64,000 bases of DNA from Paludibacteraceae bacterium (GTDB taxonomy: Bacteria > Bacteroidota > Bacteroidia > Bacteroidales > Paludibacteraceae): contig JAKSNF010000003.1 of assembly GCA_024400115.1 (NCBI GenBank), forward strand, positions 84,635 through 148,634, read 5' to 3'. Position 1 is the stretch's first letter. Every line of letters starts with the position of its first letter. The notes under the pieces were generated by a model. It had not been told where the DNA came from. It saw only the letters and a program-made list of their open reading frames with translations, and searched no databases. Both the position numbers and the translations under genes were made by a program. Below, in pieces: positions 52,004 through 60,400 of the stretch.

Positions 52004-53308
52004 ATGAATACAATCTTTCAGCGCAGCGGTCTTTCAGTGTTAGCGGTCACCCTACTCCTCTACACCTCTACACCTTTACTCCTTACCTCCTGCTCTCCTT
52101 CCGGCATTGAGTATGACGTTGAGTTTAGTTCGAATAACGAGGGTAAGATGCTTGTTCCCTATGCAGAGAGTGACATTGATATAGAGGAGGCTAATCCTTT
52201 TGCTCCTTTGGAGGAATACAATATGGAGTCCATTGAGGTTGGGCCTAATAAAGCCACCTCGTTGCCCTTGACGTCTATGTTCTTGCGTCTCTTTGAGTCG
52301 GCTTTGTATCGCAATATCCACCAAGTATCGGGTACGTATCAGAGTGTAGATATCAATGGTAAGCCGATTACCGTTTCCGGTAAACTGATGTACCCCAAGG
52401 ATGGTAAGATTAAGAATCTCATTATTGTCAGTCATTACACTATTGGAGCGCAAGCCGAGTCACCCAGTGAGAGTTTTAATCCAGAGGGTATCTTTGCCAC
52501 GATGGGTTATGCGGTGGCTATTGCCGACTATATAGGTTATGGTGTGACGGCTGATCAGGTGCACCCTTATCTACAAGCGCATACCACGGCATTGAACGTG
52601 ATTGATATGGGATTAGCGTCTCGAGCCTTACTGAACAAGCGAGGACTTAAATGCGAATCGGATAGTATCATTCTTTGCGGTTATTCACAAGGTGGTGCAA
52701 CGACGATGTATGTTCAGTATATGTTAGAGAACGAGATCAACACCGATTTTAAGATTAAGAAGAACTATGCCGGTTCGGGTCCTTATGATATTGCACGCAC
52801 ATATGATTATAGTGTTAAAAAGGATATTACGGGTATTCCGAGTGCTGTTCCGTTGATTATTCAGGGTATGTCTGTGGGTATGTCCCGACCGCTTGATATG
52901 AGTTATTTCTTCAAGGATAAGTTGCTTGAGAATTACGACGAGTGGTTGAATTCGAAGAAATACACTATTAAGCAGATTAACACGCTGATAGGAAGTAATA
53001 GTCTCAAGGAGTTGCTTACCGCAGATGCTATTGATAAGACCAAACCGGAGACGATGCGTTTCTATCAAGAGTTGATGCAGAATAGTCTTCCTAAGACGTT
53101 TACTCCGATAGCGCCTGTTTATATGTTCCATTCGGAGGATGATGATACAGTGCCTTTCATCAATTCGCAACTTTTGCAGAAGCAGTTCCGCGATTTATAT
53201 GAGCAGTTCGGTATCTCTACGGATATTACCTATGATTTCGACTTTTACGGTCCGCACACCAAAGGTGCTATTAAGTTTATTTTTAAAGTTGCAGGTCAAT
53301 TAGATTAA
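52004..53308 (+). CDS. lipase-like alpha/beta hydrolase lipoprotein
   Basis: The 434-residue protein has a nucleophile elbow GYSQGGA (serine near residue 230), an aspartate in FHSEDDDTVPF and a histidine in FYGPHTKGA, the triad order of secretory lipases. The signal peptide ends LLLTSC (residues about 24-29) and is a lipobox. The hydrophobic core of this signal peptide (VTLLLYTSTPLLLTSC) is encoded by a CTACTCCTC-type repeat, and the preceding residues by the 30-bp unit also found in kdsB. The substrate may be a lipid or ester taken from the environment. Confidence 0.85.
   Translation: MNTIFQRSGLSVLAVTLLLYTSTPLLLTSCSPSGIEYDVEFSSNNEGKMLVPYAESDIDIEEANPFAPLEEYNMESIEVGPNKATSLPLTSMFLRLFESALYRNIHQVSGTYQSVDINGKPITVSGKLMYPKDGKIKNLIIVSHYTIGAQAESPSESFNPEGIFATMGYAVAIADYIGYGVTADQVHPYLQAHTTALNVIDMGLASRALLNKRGLKCESDSIILCGYSQGGATTMYVQYMLENEINTDFKIKKNYAGSGPYDIARTYDYSVKKDITGIPSAVPLIIQGMSVGMSRPLDMSYFFKDKLLENYDEWLNSKKYTIKQINTLIGSNSLKELLTADAIDKTKPETMRFYQELMQNSLPKTFTPIAPVYMFHSEDDDTVPFINSQLLQKQFRDLYEQFGISTDITYDFDFYGPHTKGAIKFIFKVAGQLD
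52019..52084. repeat. composite repeat encoding a lipoprotein signal peptide
   Basis: CAGCGCAGCGGTCTTTCAGT (52019-52038) and GTTAGCGGTC match the kdsB unit; CTACTCCTCTACACCTCTAC follows directly (52051-52070). All are in frame. Confidence 0.8.
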
Positions 53309-53313
53309 TCATT

Positions 53314-54099
53314 ATGAAAAAGATACTAAATTATACATTCATCCTTTCTACATTGGCGCTCACGGCGCTCACTTCTTGCCGCAACGAGGACGTGACGGAA
53401 TCCACTTTCATGATTACGCCCAAGACTATTCATGCCCATTCGGCTATTTTTGAAGTAACCCCTATAACCAACGAGTTCTACTATGAGGCAGACGCATTAA
53501 CACTGGAGCAATATAACCAATTAGGAGAACAAGGAGTTGCGGAGATGACGGTGCAGTATTATGATAGTCTTAAATCGGCTATGGATGCACAACATATTGA
53601 GTATAATAATGACTATTTGTACTATAAGGGGATGTATGATTGTGCCACAACGGGCACTCTTCCCGCATCCACGCCTTGCATTTTTTATGTTATGCGTTTA
53701 AGCAGTAAGACGTTAGAACCTATTTTTCCTTTTGTGACCTACGCTTTCACTACTACGAAAGAAATTTCGCGTGATATGACGTTGGATTTAACGTTTCGTG
53801 ATAACACCATTTATGTAGAGCCTTCCGATACCTTCCCTTATTTATGGGACTATATTTCCAAAGCAGATTTGATAGAGGGTTATAATAACGATTTGGACTA
53901 TTATGCCCGCTCTGCTATCTTGATGTATGAGGAATATGGGTTTATTAATAACTTCGTTGTCAAGGGAAATAATCACGAGTACGTGTTAGATTGGTACCCC
54001 AATCTGCAAGCGGGAGACTCTATTTATGCCTTGGCAGTTGGCTATGAACAAGGCGAATTAACCACCAAAATATTTAGTAAATCTTTTGCTATTCAATGA
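53314..54099 (+). CDS. lipoprotein of unknown function
   Basis: The 261-residue product has a lipoprotein leader (MKKILNYTFILSTLALTALT then SC). Mature parts suggest two beta-rich domains (ITPKTIHAHSAIFEVTPITN resembles a fibronectin-like strand pattern, and ATTGTLPASTPCIFYVMRL a second). It may be a surface partner of the lipase-like protein 5 bp upstream, as the two genes are in one unit. It overlaps prfB by 4 bp (ATGA). Confidence 0.75.
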   Translation: MKKILNYTFILSTLALTALTSCRNEDVTESTFMITPKTIHAHSAIFEVTPITNEFYYEADALTLEQYNQLGEQGVAEMTVQYYDSLKSAMDAQHIEYNNDYLYYKGMYDCATTGTLPASTPCIFYVMRLSSKTLEPIFPFVTYAFTTTKEISRDMTLDLTFRDNTIYVEPSDTFPYLWDYISKADLIEGYNNDLDYYARSAILMYEEYGFINNFVVKGNNHEYVLDWYPNLQAGDSIYALAVGYEQGELTTKIFSKSFAIQ

Positions 54100-55202
54100 T
54101 AACTATCGAACAACTCAAGGACGTACAGGTCCGTGCCGACAAACTCAAGCAGTACCTCGCTATTGACGAGAAACGTATTCAACTCGAGGAGGAAGAACTC
54201 CACACCCAAGCCCCTGGGTTTTGGGATGACCCCAAAGCCGCTGAAGCGCAGATGCGCAAGGTGAAAGGTATCAAACGTTGGATTGAGGGCTATGAGGGCG
54301 TTCGTTCTACGACGGACGAACTGCAACTGGCTTTTGATTTCTACAAGGACGAACTCGTTACCGAAACAGAGGTAGATGAGGCTTATGCTAAGGCATTGGC
54401 AGCCGTGGAGGATTTAGAGATGAAGAACATGCTCTCCCATGAGGAGGACGCCATGCCCGCTGTGCTTAAGATTGTGAGTGGTGCCGGAGGCACAGAGGCG
54501 CAAGACTGGGCAGAGCAGCTCATGCGTATGTACCAACGTTATTGCGAGAAGCATAATTACAAGGTGACTGTTTCTAACTACCAAGAGGGCGATGCCGCCG
54601 GCATTAAGACGGTTACATTCAACGTAGAGGGAGAGATGGCGTATGGTTATTTGAAGTCGGAGAATGGTGTTCACCGTTTGGTGCGTGTTAGTCCGTATAA
54701 CGCGCAAGGCAAGCGCATGACGAGTTTCGCGTCCGTTTTTGTGGTTCCGCTCATTGATGATAGTATTGAGATTCAGGTTGATCCGGCGGGTATCAGTTGG
54801 GACACGTTCCGTTCATCGGGTGCCGGAGGTCAGAATGTGAATAAGGTTGAGTCGGGTGTAAGGTTACATTATAAGTTCATTAACGTGCTGACGGGTCAAC
54901 CGGACGAGATCGTCATTGAGAACACCGAGACGCGTGACCAGCCCAAGAACAGAGAGAACGCGCTAAGGCATTTGCGCAGTCAGTTGTATGAGTTAGAGTT
55001 AGAGAAGCGTCGTCAGGCGGCAGCTAAGGTAGAAGCAGGAAAGAAGAAGATTGAGTGGGGTTCGCAGATTCGGTCTTATGTCTTTGATGACCGTCGTGTG
55101 AAGGATCATCGCACCAATTACGAGACGCATAATGTAGATGCCGTTATGGATGGTGATATTGATGCTTTCATCAAAGCCTACCTCATGGAGTTCCCTGACT
55201 AA
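54096..55202 (+). CDS. prfB: peptide chain release factor 2
   Basis: The 368-residue factor ends translation at UGA and UAA. The catalytic GGQ is at residues 244-246 (SSGAGGQNVNKVES). The codon-recognition tripeptide position carries SPY (VRVSPYNAQGKRMTSFAS), a form common in Bacteroidota. There is no internal stop, so the programmed frameshift that controls RF2 in many bacteria is absent; the sequence around residues 20-25 is YLAIDEK with no shift site. Confidence 0.97.
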   Translation: MITIEQLKDVQVRADKLKQYLAIDEKRIQLEEEELHTQAPGFWDDPKAAEAQMRKVKGIKRWIEGYEGVRSTTDELQLAFDFYKDELVTETEVDEAYAKALAAVEDLEMKNMLSHEEDAMPAVLKIVSGAGGTEAQDWAEQLMRMYQRYCEKHNYKVTVSNYQEGDAAGIKTVTFNVEGEMAYGYLKSENGVHRLVRVSPYNAQGKRMTSFASVFVVPLIDDSIEIQVDPAGISWDTFRSSGAGGQNVNKVESGVRLHYKFINVLTGQPDEIVIENTETRDQPKNRENALRHLRSQLYELELEKRRQAAAKVEAGKKKIEWGSQIRSYVFDDRRVKDHRTNYETHNVDAVMDGDIDAFIKAYLMEFPD

Positions 55203-55204
55203 TT

Positions 55205-55251
55205 TCCCCTACTCCTCTACTCCTCTACTCCTAACACCCCCTCTAGGGGGT
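55205..55251. repeat. CTACTCCTC repeat and hairpin after prfB
   Basis: CCTACTCCTCTACTCCTCTA (9-bp units) is followed by the perfect hairpin ACCCCC-TCTA-GGGGGT (55236-55251), which may serve as a terminator without a U-tract. Confidence 0.7.
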
Positions 55252-55263
55252 TTGGGGGCTTAA

Positions 55264-55320
55264 AAACACCTCTGCCCTACTCACGAGGAGGGGGCAGAGG
55301 GATGATTTATGGTCAATGGG
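55264..55320. repeat. diverged copy of the CACCTCTGCCC repeat
   Basis: AAAACACCTCTGCCCTACTC (55264-55283) begins as in the copies at 56008 and 57195. Here CCTCTGCCC and GGGCAGAGG (55269-55300) form a perfect 9-bp stem, a possible terminator of both prfB and the toxin gene. Confidence 0.7.
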
Positions 55321-55321
55321 G

Positions 55322-55660
55322 TTATATATTTTTGATTAATGAACGTATATATGCATCTGAAACGTTAGAGATCTCGTTTTTGTCATAAATGGTTAACAAT
55401 GTGATGTGCAGTTCGTCATTATCCAAAAGTTCAACATTGTAAGTTATAACACGTGCACCGGCAGATTTTCCCTTCCCCTTACTTGATATAGACATTCTCA
55501 TTTTGCGTACTCCATTACCTAAGTCAACACCTTGGAAAGGATTTTTAGTTAGGCCATCCAAGAAAGAAGCATAATCTTCCTTAATTGAATGATACTTTTT
55601 AGCCAACGCTTTTAATTGGCGTTTGAACTCTCCATGAACTCCAATAATAACTTGTGCCAT
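55322..55660 (-). CDS. RelE/HigB-like toxin
   Basis: The 112-residue protein matches the Bacteroidota RelE-like toxins: KRQLKALAKKYHSIKEDYAS near the start, GNGVRKMRMSISSKGKGKSA and GARVITYNVELL in the core, and LTIYDKNEISNVSDAYI at the end. Such toxins cleave mRNA on ribosomes. The gene follows its probable antitoxin by 2 bp. The target and activity are inferred from the family. Confidence 0.87.
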   Translation of the reverse strand: MAQVIIGVHGEFKRQLKALAKKYHSIKEDYASFLDGLTKNPFQGVDLGNGVRKMRMSISSKGKGKSAGARVITYNVELLDNDELHITLLTIYDKNEISNVSDAYIRSLIKNI

Positions 55661-55662
55661 TG

Positions 55663-55893
55663 TTATAGTTCTGCTAATAGATCATATGCACATGGCATTG
55701 TCTTGCCATTCGCAAAAGCTTGTTTTACATCTTTAAGTGCAGGTCCCAATGTTGATGCCACATATGCTTCTTGTTTTGCACACTCGTCTTCCTTGGCATA
55801 TTCCACTAGATGCTCCCCTAACCAACGCATATTAGGTTTAGTCAAAGAAACACATAAATAATCAAATAAATGTGTCATTGCAGTTGTACTCAT
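55663..55893 (-). CDS. probable antitoxin of the RelE-like toxin
   Basis: The 76-residue protein directly precedes the toxin gene (2-bp gap) and has no known DNA-binding motif that I recognise. Its size, the operon order antitoxin-toxin and the strong promoter fit an antitoxin. The sequence (FDYLCVSLTKPNMRWLGEHL ... DVKQAFANGKTMPCAYDLL) is helical and acidic in the first half. Confidence 0.65.
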   Translation of the reverse strand: MSTTAMTHLFDYLCVSLTKPNMRWLGEHLVEYAKEDECAKQEAYVASTLGPALKDVKQAFANGKTMPCAYDLLAEL

Positions 55894-55931
55894 AATAGTA
55901 TCTATTTTTTACTTTTTGCAGTTTTGCGCTG

Positions 55932-55963
55932 CAAAAGTACAGAAAAAATCTGATATATGCAAA
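55932..55963 (-). promoter_or_regulatory. promoter of the RelE-like pair
   Basis: Minus strand TTTG (55963-55960) and TACTTTTG (55939-55932), 20-bp spacer. Confidence 0.8.
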
Positions 55964-56007
55964 TATTTTTGCAAAATTCTCAAAAGTTGTATGAAAAATT
56001 CTCTATA

Positions 56008-56069
56008 AAACACCTCTGCCCTACTCATCACGAGCAGGGCAAAGGCTTGATTTACGGTTATAATGGAGG
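56008..56069. repeat. 62-bp repeat, copy shared with 57195-57256
   Basis: AAACACCTCTGCCCTACTCA starts a 62-bp stretch identical to 57195-57256. Inside, GCCCT-CTC and GAG-AGGGC form a hairpin. It lies between the two toxin-antitoxin-like pairs. Confidence 0.88.
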
Positions 56070-56098
56070 AAAACAAATAACGATAACGGTATATAAGA

Positions 56099-56494
56099 TT
56101 AGCTTAGCATCTTATTAATTAAGGTTATTAATTCGTGAGCCATTGGTTGCATTTCTCGTAAGTCCTCTTCGGAGACATCATAAACAACATCATAATCAGC
56201 TTTTGTACGAAGAGACTCCATCTTGGATACGAAAGCACCAAAACGCGGCTCAATCACACCATTTTTCACAAAATGTAATCCAAATAAGGTATTTAATCCA
56301 TCGTGGGTACGAGTCATGATCCCATTCACCACAAAAAGTGCATGTATAGCATGAAAACAAGCATAGTAATACCGATTAGCCGCAGTGGAGAAATGTCTCA
56401 TTGTGAACAATTCATCTGCCTCTGATAAGAAGAGATTAGCTTTATCTAAATGTAACTGCTTCATGGCAGTTCTATCCTCTGATGAAAGACTCAT
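56099..56494 (-). CDS. HEPN-domain protein
   Basis: The 131-residue helical protein carries the HEPN RNase-type motif R-x6-H in NRYYYACFHAIHALF. With the nucleotidyltransferase encoded just upstream (overlap of 4 bp) it forms the well-known HEPN-MNT toxin-antitoxin arrangement, in which the HEPN part is the toxin and the MNT part modifies and neutralises it. Whether this pair is active is not shown. Confidence 0.88.
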   Translation of the reverse strand: MSLSSEDRTAMKQLHLDKANLFLSEADELFTMRHFSTAANRYYYACFHAIHALFVVNGIMTRTHDGLNTLFGLHFVKNGVIEPRFGAFVSKMESLRTKADYDVVYDVSEEDLREMQPMAHELITLINKMLS

Positions 56495-56808
56495 ATTATA
56501 ACTTTTTTATCATTTTGAACATTATAATAGAAAGGCGAGAAATGACGAGCTTGCCATTCTTGTTTTGAATATAGTACCGGATTTATTGTTTGCCCAAGAC
56601 GCCATCCAAGTTCGGTAAAGGGATAAGCATAGATATCATAATCATTCCATTGGACTTTATCTTTATCCAATAAAACGAGTAAGTCCCAATCGGAATTGGC
56701 ATGATAGTCTCCACGAGCGCGAGACCCATAAAGCCATAGATTACCCCCTTGGGGTATAATTTGTTTTCCCAATTGGCGAATCTGTTTTATGACACCTTCG
56801 TTCGGCAT
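56491..56808 (-). CDS. MNT-type nucleotidyltransferase, HEPN antitoxin
   Basis: The start at 56808 gives 105 residues; an earlier frame from 56874 would begin inside the promoter. The nucleotidyltransferase motif GSRARGDYHANSDWDLLVLL (GSxxRG...DxD) is intact near residue 30. Family members AMPylate or oligoAMPylate the HEPN partner. The gene is first in the operon, with a promoter about 30 bp upstream. Confidence 0.88.
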   Translation of the reverse strand: MPNEGVIKQIRQLGKQIIPQGGNLWLYGSRARGDYHANSDWDLLVLLDKDKVQWNDYDIYAYPFTELGWRLGQTINPVLYSKQEWQARHFSPFYYNVQNDKKVII

Positions 56809-56838
56809 AATTCTCTTACTTTTTGCAGTTTTGCGCTG

Positions 56839-56870
56839 CAAAGGTACAGTTTTTTTTTGATATATGCAAT
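56839..56870 (-). promoter_or_regulatory. promoter of the MNT-HEPN pair
   Basis: Minus strand ATTG (56870-56867, weak TTTG) and TACCTTTG (56846-56839), 20-bp spacer. Confidence 0.75.
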
Positions 56871-57194
56871 ACATGACAAGAAGAAAAAGTATTTTTTAGT
56901 CAAAAAACGGCAGATTTTGATAAAAATCGTCTAAATTAGTACGACTGGAGTCATGGGAGCTTGCTCACGATGAGACAGACGGACTAAGATAGAGGAGGCT
57001 TGCCGAAGCCGCTTTTTGTAAAAAATACTTGCAAGGGTTCGCGAATGGCATTCGGGGGAATGCGAGGTGTGGGTATTGTGGGTGGCGTAGCAGGCGGCGT
57101 CCGAAGTTTTATGTTGAAAAAAACACTAATTATCTTCATTTTGCACCCCAAAGCGAGAGTTTTGCCTGTAAAACACCTCTGCCTATACCCTTAT
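56871..57194. other. gene-free spacer
   Basis: No gene supported. It holds a perfect hairpin GCATTC-GGGG-GAATGC (57048-57063) and a partial copy of the CACCTCTGCC repeat (57170-57184). Confidence 0.5.
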
Positions 57195-57256
57195 AAACAC
57201 CTCTGCCCTACTCATCACGAGCAGGGCAAAGGCTTGATTTACGGTTATAATGGAGG
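57195..57256. repeat. 62-bp repeat, copy shared with 56008-56069
   Basis: Identical to 56008-56069 over 62 bp; identity continues beyond with one inserted base. It lies downstream of the small peptide gene. Confidence 0.88.
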
Positions 57257-57302
57257 GAAAACGGTTAAGAATCCCTCCATTGGTTACGGGATTGCTCCCG
57301 TA
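57251..57302 (-). terminator. paired hairpins after the small peptide gene
   Basis: On the minus strand TACGGGA-GCAA-TCCCGTA (57302-57285) is followed by TGGAGGGA ... TCCCTCCA (57279-57251). No U-tract; termination is likely but unproven. Confidence 0.5.
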
Positions 57303-57337
57303 TGGGTTAGTGTCTTAATCCTAAGCGAGGAAAGAGG

Positions 57338-57466
57338 TTATGATTGTTGCTTTCCTGGTTCTGGCATTGTACCAGATCCCGGGAGTGGAATTCTATCCAG
57401 AATCACCTCTTTTGATTGAACCTTTAACGTTTCTGTTTGTGGTTTTTTATACATTTTCTTTGTCAT
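57338..57466 (-). CDS. small YxxP-type peptide
   Basis: This short gene encodes 42 residues, MTKKMYKKPQTETLKVQSKE followed by VILDRIPLPGSGTMPEPGKQ and QS. It starts 18 bp after the stop codon of the giant surface protein gene, on the same strand. The basic start, YxxP motif at residues 6-9 and Gly/Pro-rich end match a class of small Bacteroidales peptides of unknown function. A broken relative at 6645-6767 sits in the same position behind another secreted protein gene. It has no signal peptide that I can recognise. It could be a leader-type peptide that is later processed, or a regulator. Confidence 0.7.
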   Translation of the reverse strand: MTKKMYKKPQTETLKVQSKEVILDRIPLPGSGTMPEPGKQQS

Positions 57467-57484
57467 AGTTTGATGTTATTTATT

Positions 57485-60400
57485 CTATTTTACTAATTGT
57501 CCTTGAGCGCTATATACACTGCCGCTCTTGATAATATAGAAGTTACTATTGATAATCAGCTTTTGGGCATTGTCCTCAGCCTCAATCGTTTCGCTTCCCG
57601 TCGGGGCTAAAGGTGAGTTAGCAACCAAGCGAATGCTGTATTCGTTCGTTTCTCCCTTATTTAGATATATCTCATAAGCGCTATTGTTTAAGTTCCATAT
57701 TAACGCGCCATCTTGTTCAAGGAAGAGGTTTACGCCCTCCGGAACATTCTCCGCTGCGATAGTGTACGCACCTTTCTTAGGAGCGGTGAGGGTGAGTGGG
57801 AACAACGCTTCGTTGTTTGCATTGAGTGGGAATTGCGCTGCGCAGAGGTTCGTGCCATAAGCAGGAACGTATATTTGTGCGCATTTAGCATCACCTTGCA
57901 TAAAGATTTTAGCCACATCACGACCAATCTCATAAGATAGGCTTGCATTAGCATCGGCGTTGAGGAAGACTTGGTCATTCATCGTTTCTCCTTGTAAGAG
58001 TTGAACAGCGACAAACGGCTTTTCTTCTACCTCCTCTGCTGGAGCACGATAACCACGGTTTGATGTCGTCTCGTTAACCTTCATTGTAATATTCTTTTTC
58101 TCTTCAACAGCTTGGATAAAGAATCCGGAGCCAACTACAATATTAAGTTCTCCCTTAGCATAACCTGTGAAGGCATTGGTAGTGTGGTCGTAGAGTTGCA
58201 ATGTTTGTACACCGCCATCATTCACAAATTGGGATATTGCCAAGTTCGGGTTACCAATAGCATTCCAGTTAGCATCGTCGCCACCGCCATAGATACCGGC
58301 AGTCCATGAGTTAGCCGAAACGAGGTCTCCTTCTGCTGTCTTCTTGAAGCGTAGTTTACCGTAGTCAGTGTCTGCAACAGCGATGACATACATCTTACCT
58401 GGTTGTAAGATTCCGCTATATTTCTTCCAACCATATTGACCTTGAGCGCGAACGTCGCCAAGATACTCCATGATGGCATAATCGTAGCCATTGACTAACT
58501 TCGTTTCGCCGTAGTAGATGCCGTTCTGTGCATTTACAGGGAACGGAACGGAGAAGGTGTACCAGCCTTCCGAAGCAGTGCCGGTCGGGTCTATTTGGTT
58601 CTCTATGATAGCCGAACCGGAAGCAGCAATGCTACCACCCTCACCAATAATCAACTGACCGCTTGCTCCCTTCATATTCGGAGAAGTGACTTTACCATTA
58701 CCTGCGCCCATCTTGGTCTCAATCAAGAGGTCTTTGATTGTCAGCGCAGCATTGGTTGTAACTTTACCACCATTCTTAATGGTCAAGTTCTTCCATGTGG
58801 TAGCAGCGGAGAGTGTTACATCACCTCCATTCTCAACTATCACATTGCCGTGGAAGTTAGCAGGAACGGTTTGTACCGTAGTACCATTTACCGTTATCGT
58901 CGGAGCAGTAGTGTAACCACCTACAAGGCGATAGATTGTGATAGCATGAGGACAAGTAGCCCAGTTGCTTGTTGCATAGGCTTTGATAGTATGCGTAGAA
59001 GCATCAGGATTACCTAAGAAACGATTATCGTTCTTAGCATTTTGAATCTGCCAAGCATTGCTTGTTTGTTGCGTATTGTATGAGAATGTCCATATTGCAG
59101 TGGTATTGATTGTACTATTTATCAAGGACATACCCGTACCAGAGCCATTGTGCAAATACTTACCATCACTATTCTTGATGTAATAGCCATCTGTTGCACT
59201 TTCCAAAGTAAATACAATGGCATCTGTACTACTCAAACCGGTTTTTGCAAAATTCTGCGTCATTTGGACCGCACTACTCTCAACCGTATTATTCATTGCA
59301 TAATCGCCTATAGCGAAGATATACAACCCACCGGCGACGATGTCGGCAGAGGTTGTTACCTTGCCTGCGTTATAGTCAGAGGACGTACCGGAAGTACGAG
59401 CATAAACGGCGTAGAATGTATAAGCATTATTAATCAGCGTTATTTCCTCGCCCTTGGCAAAGAAGGTACCCTGTTCGGTTGTGGCAACAGGATCGTCAAT
59501 CTCCTGTGTGCTCCAACCCATAAAGGCATAACCATCAACATTATTAGTAATGGTTGCCGGCAACGTGTAATTGTCGCCTGTAAACTTATCGGTTACAGTA
59601 GAGGTGTTTCCATTTTCCGAGAGAGTAATCGTGCAAGGCATTTTCTCTTCCCAAACAGCGGTCAGGGTAATATTCTCTGTACCAACGGTAACTTGTTCGC
59701 CTGCTTGGTAAGTTGTGCCGGCATAACTCCATCCTTTGAAGACATTGTTTGTCTTAACCAAAGATTCATTAGCTAATACGGTTACTTTTTCGTCAGTGTA
59801 ATACTTCTTCGTATCAGAAGGAGCAGAACCGGTCGTAGCACCATTGGGGTCGTACATTACGTAATACGGTTGACGAACATTAATCTTGTAAGAAGTATAG
59901 ACGGGTACGTCATTCTCTGTGTAAGAGATATTGACATCCTTCTCGCCGGCAGTAGTCATATCAGGAGCCGTAATCGTGCAGTAGTCGGTTACCACTTGAG
60001 GATCGCCGGAATCGTAAGTTGCCGTTATTTCCAATCCCTCATAAGTAAATGCGTCATTTACATCAAAAATCTTTGTCGTTGCCTCGTGAGTAATAGCAAT
60101 TGATTGTGGTGTACGAGCAGCACAAGTAGTGGAGTAAGCAGTAGTGCTACCATTAGTCCAATCAATGCTAACTTTATCTAAGTAGAGAGCCCCACTATTA
60201 GAGCGAACACCTATGTATTGGTAGTCTCCTGAAATGACCAACTCGGTAGACGTTCCTTCAACAATAGTGCCAAGGAGTGTACCCTTCTTGCTATCATCCG
60301 TAAGGTCAGCAACATCGGTATAAGCCGTATTGGAAGCAAATACATTCAACACACGACCGCCTGCTGTATTGTCATTCCATTCTACAGCAACTTTTGTTAC

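Noticed and set aside
54150..54190. Programmed frameshift in prfB
   Set aside because: The frame is continuous from the ATG with no internal stop or shift site.
57000..57419. Plus-strand open frame of 139 codons
   Set aside because: It covers a dispersed repeat, hairpins and the antisense of the small peptide gene; composition is unlike a protein.
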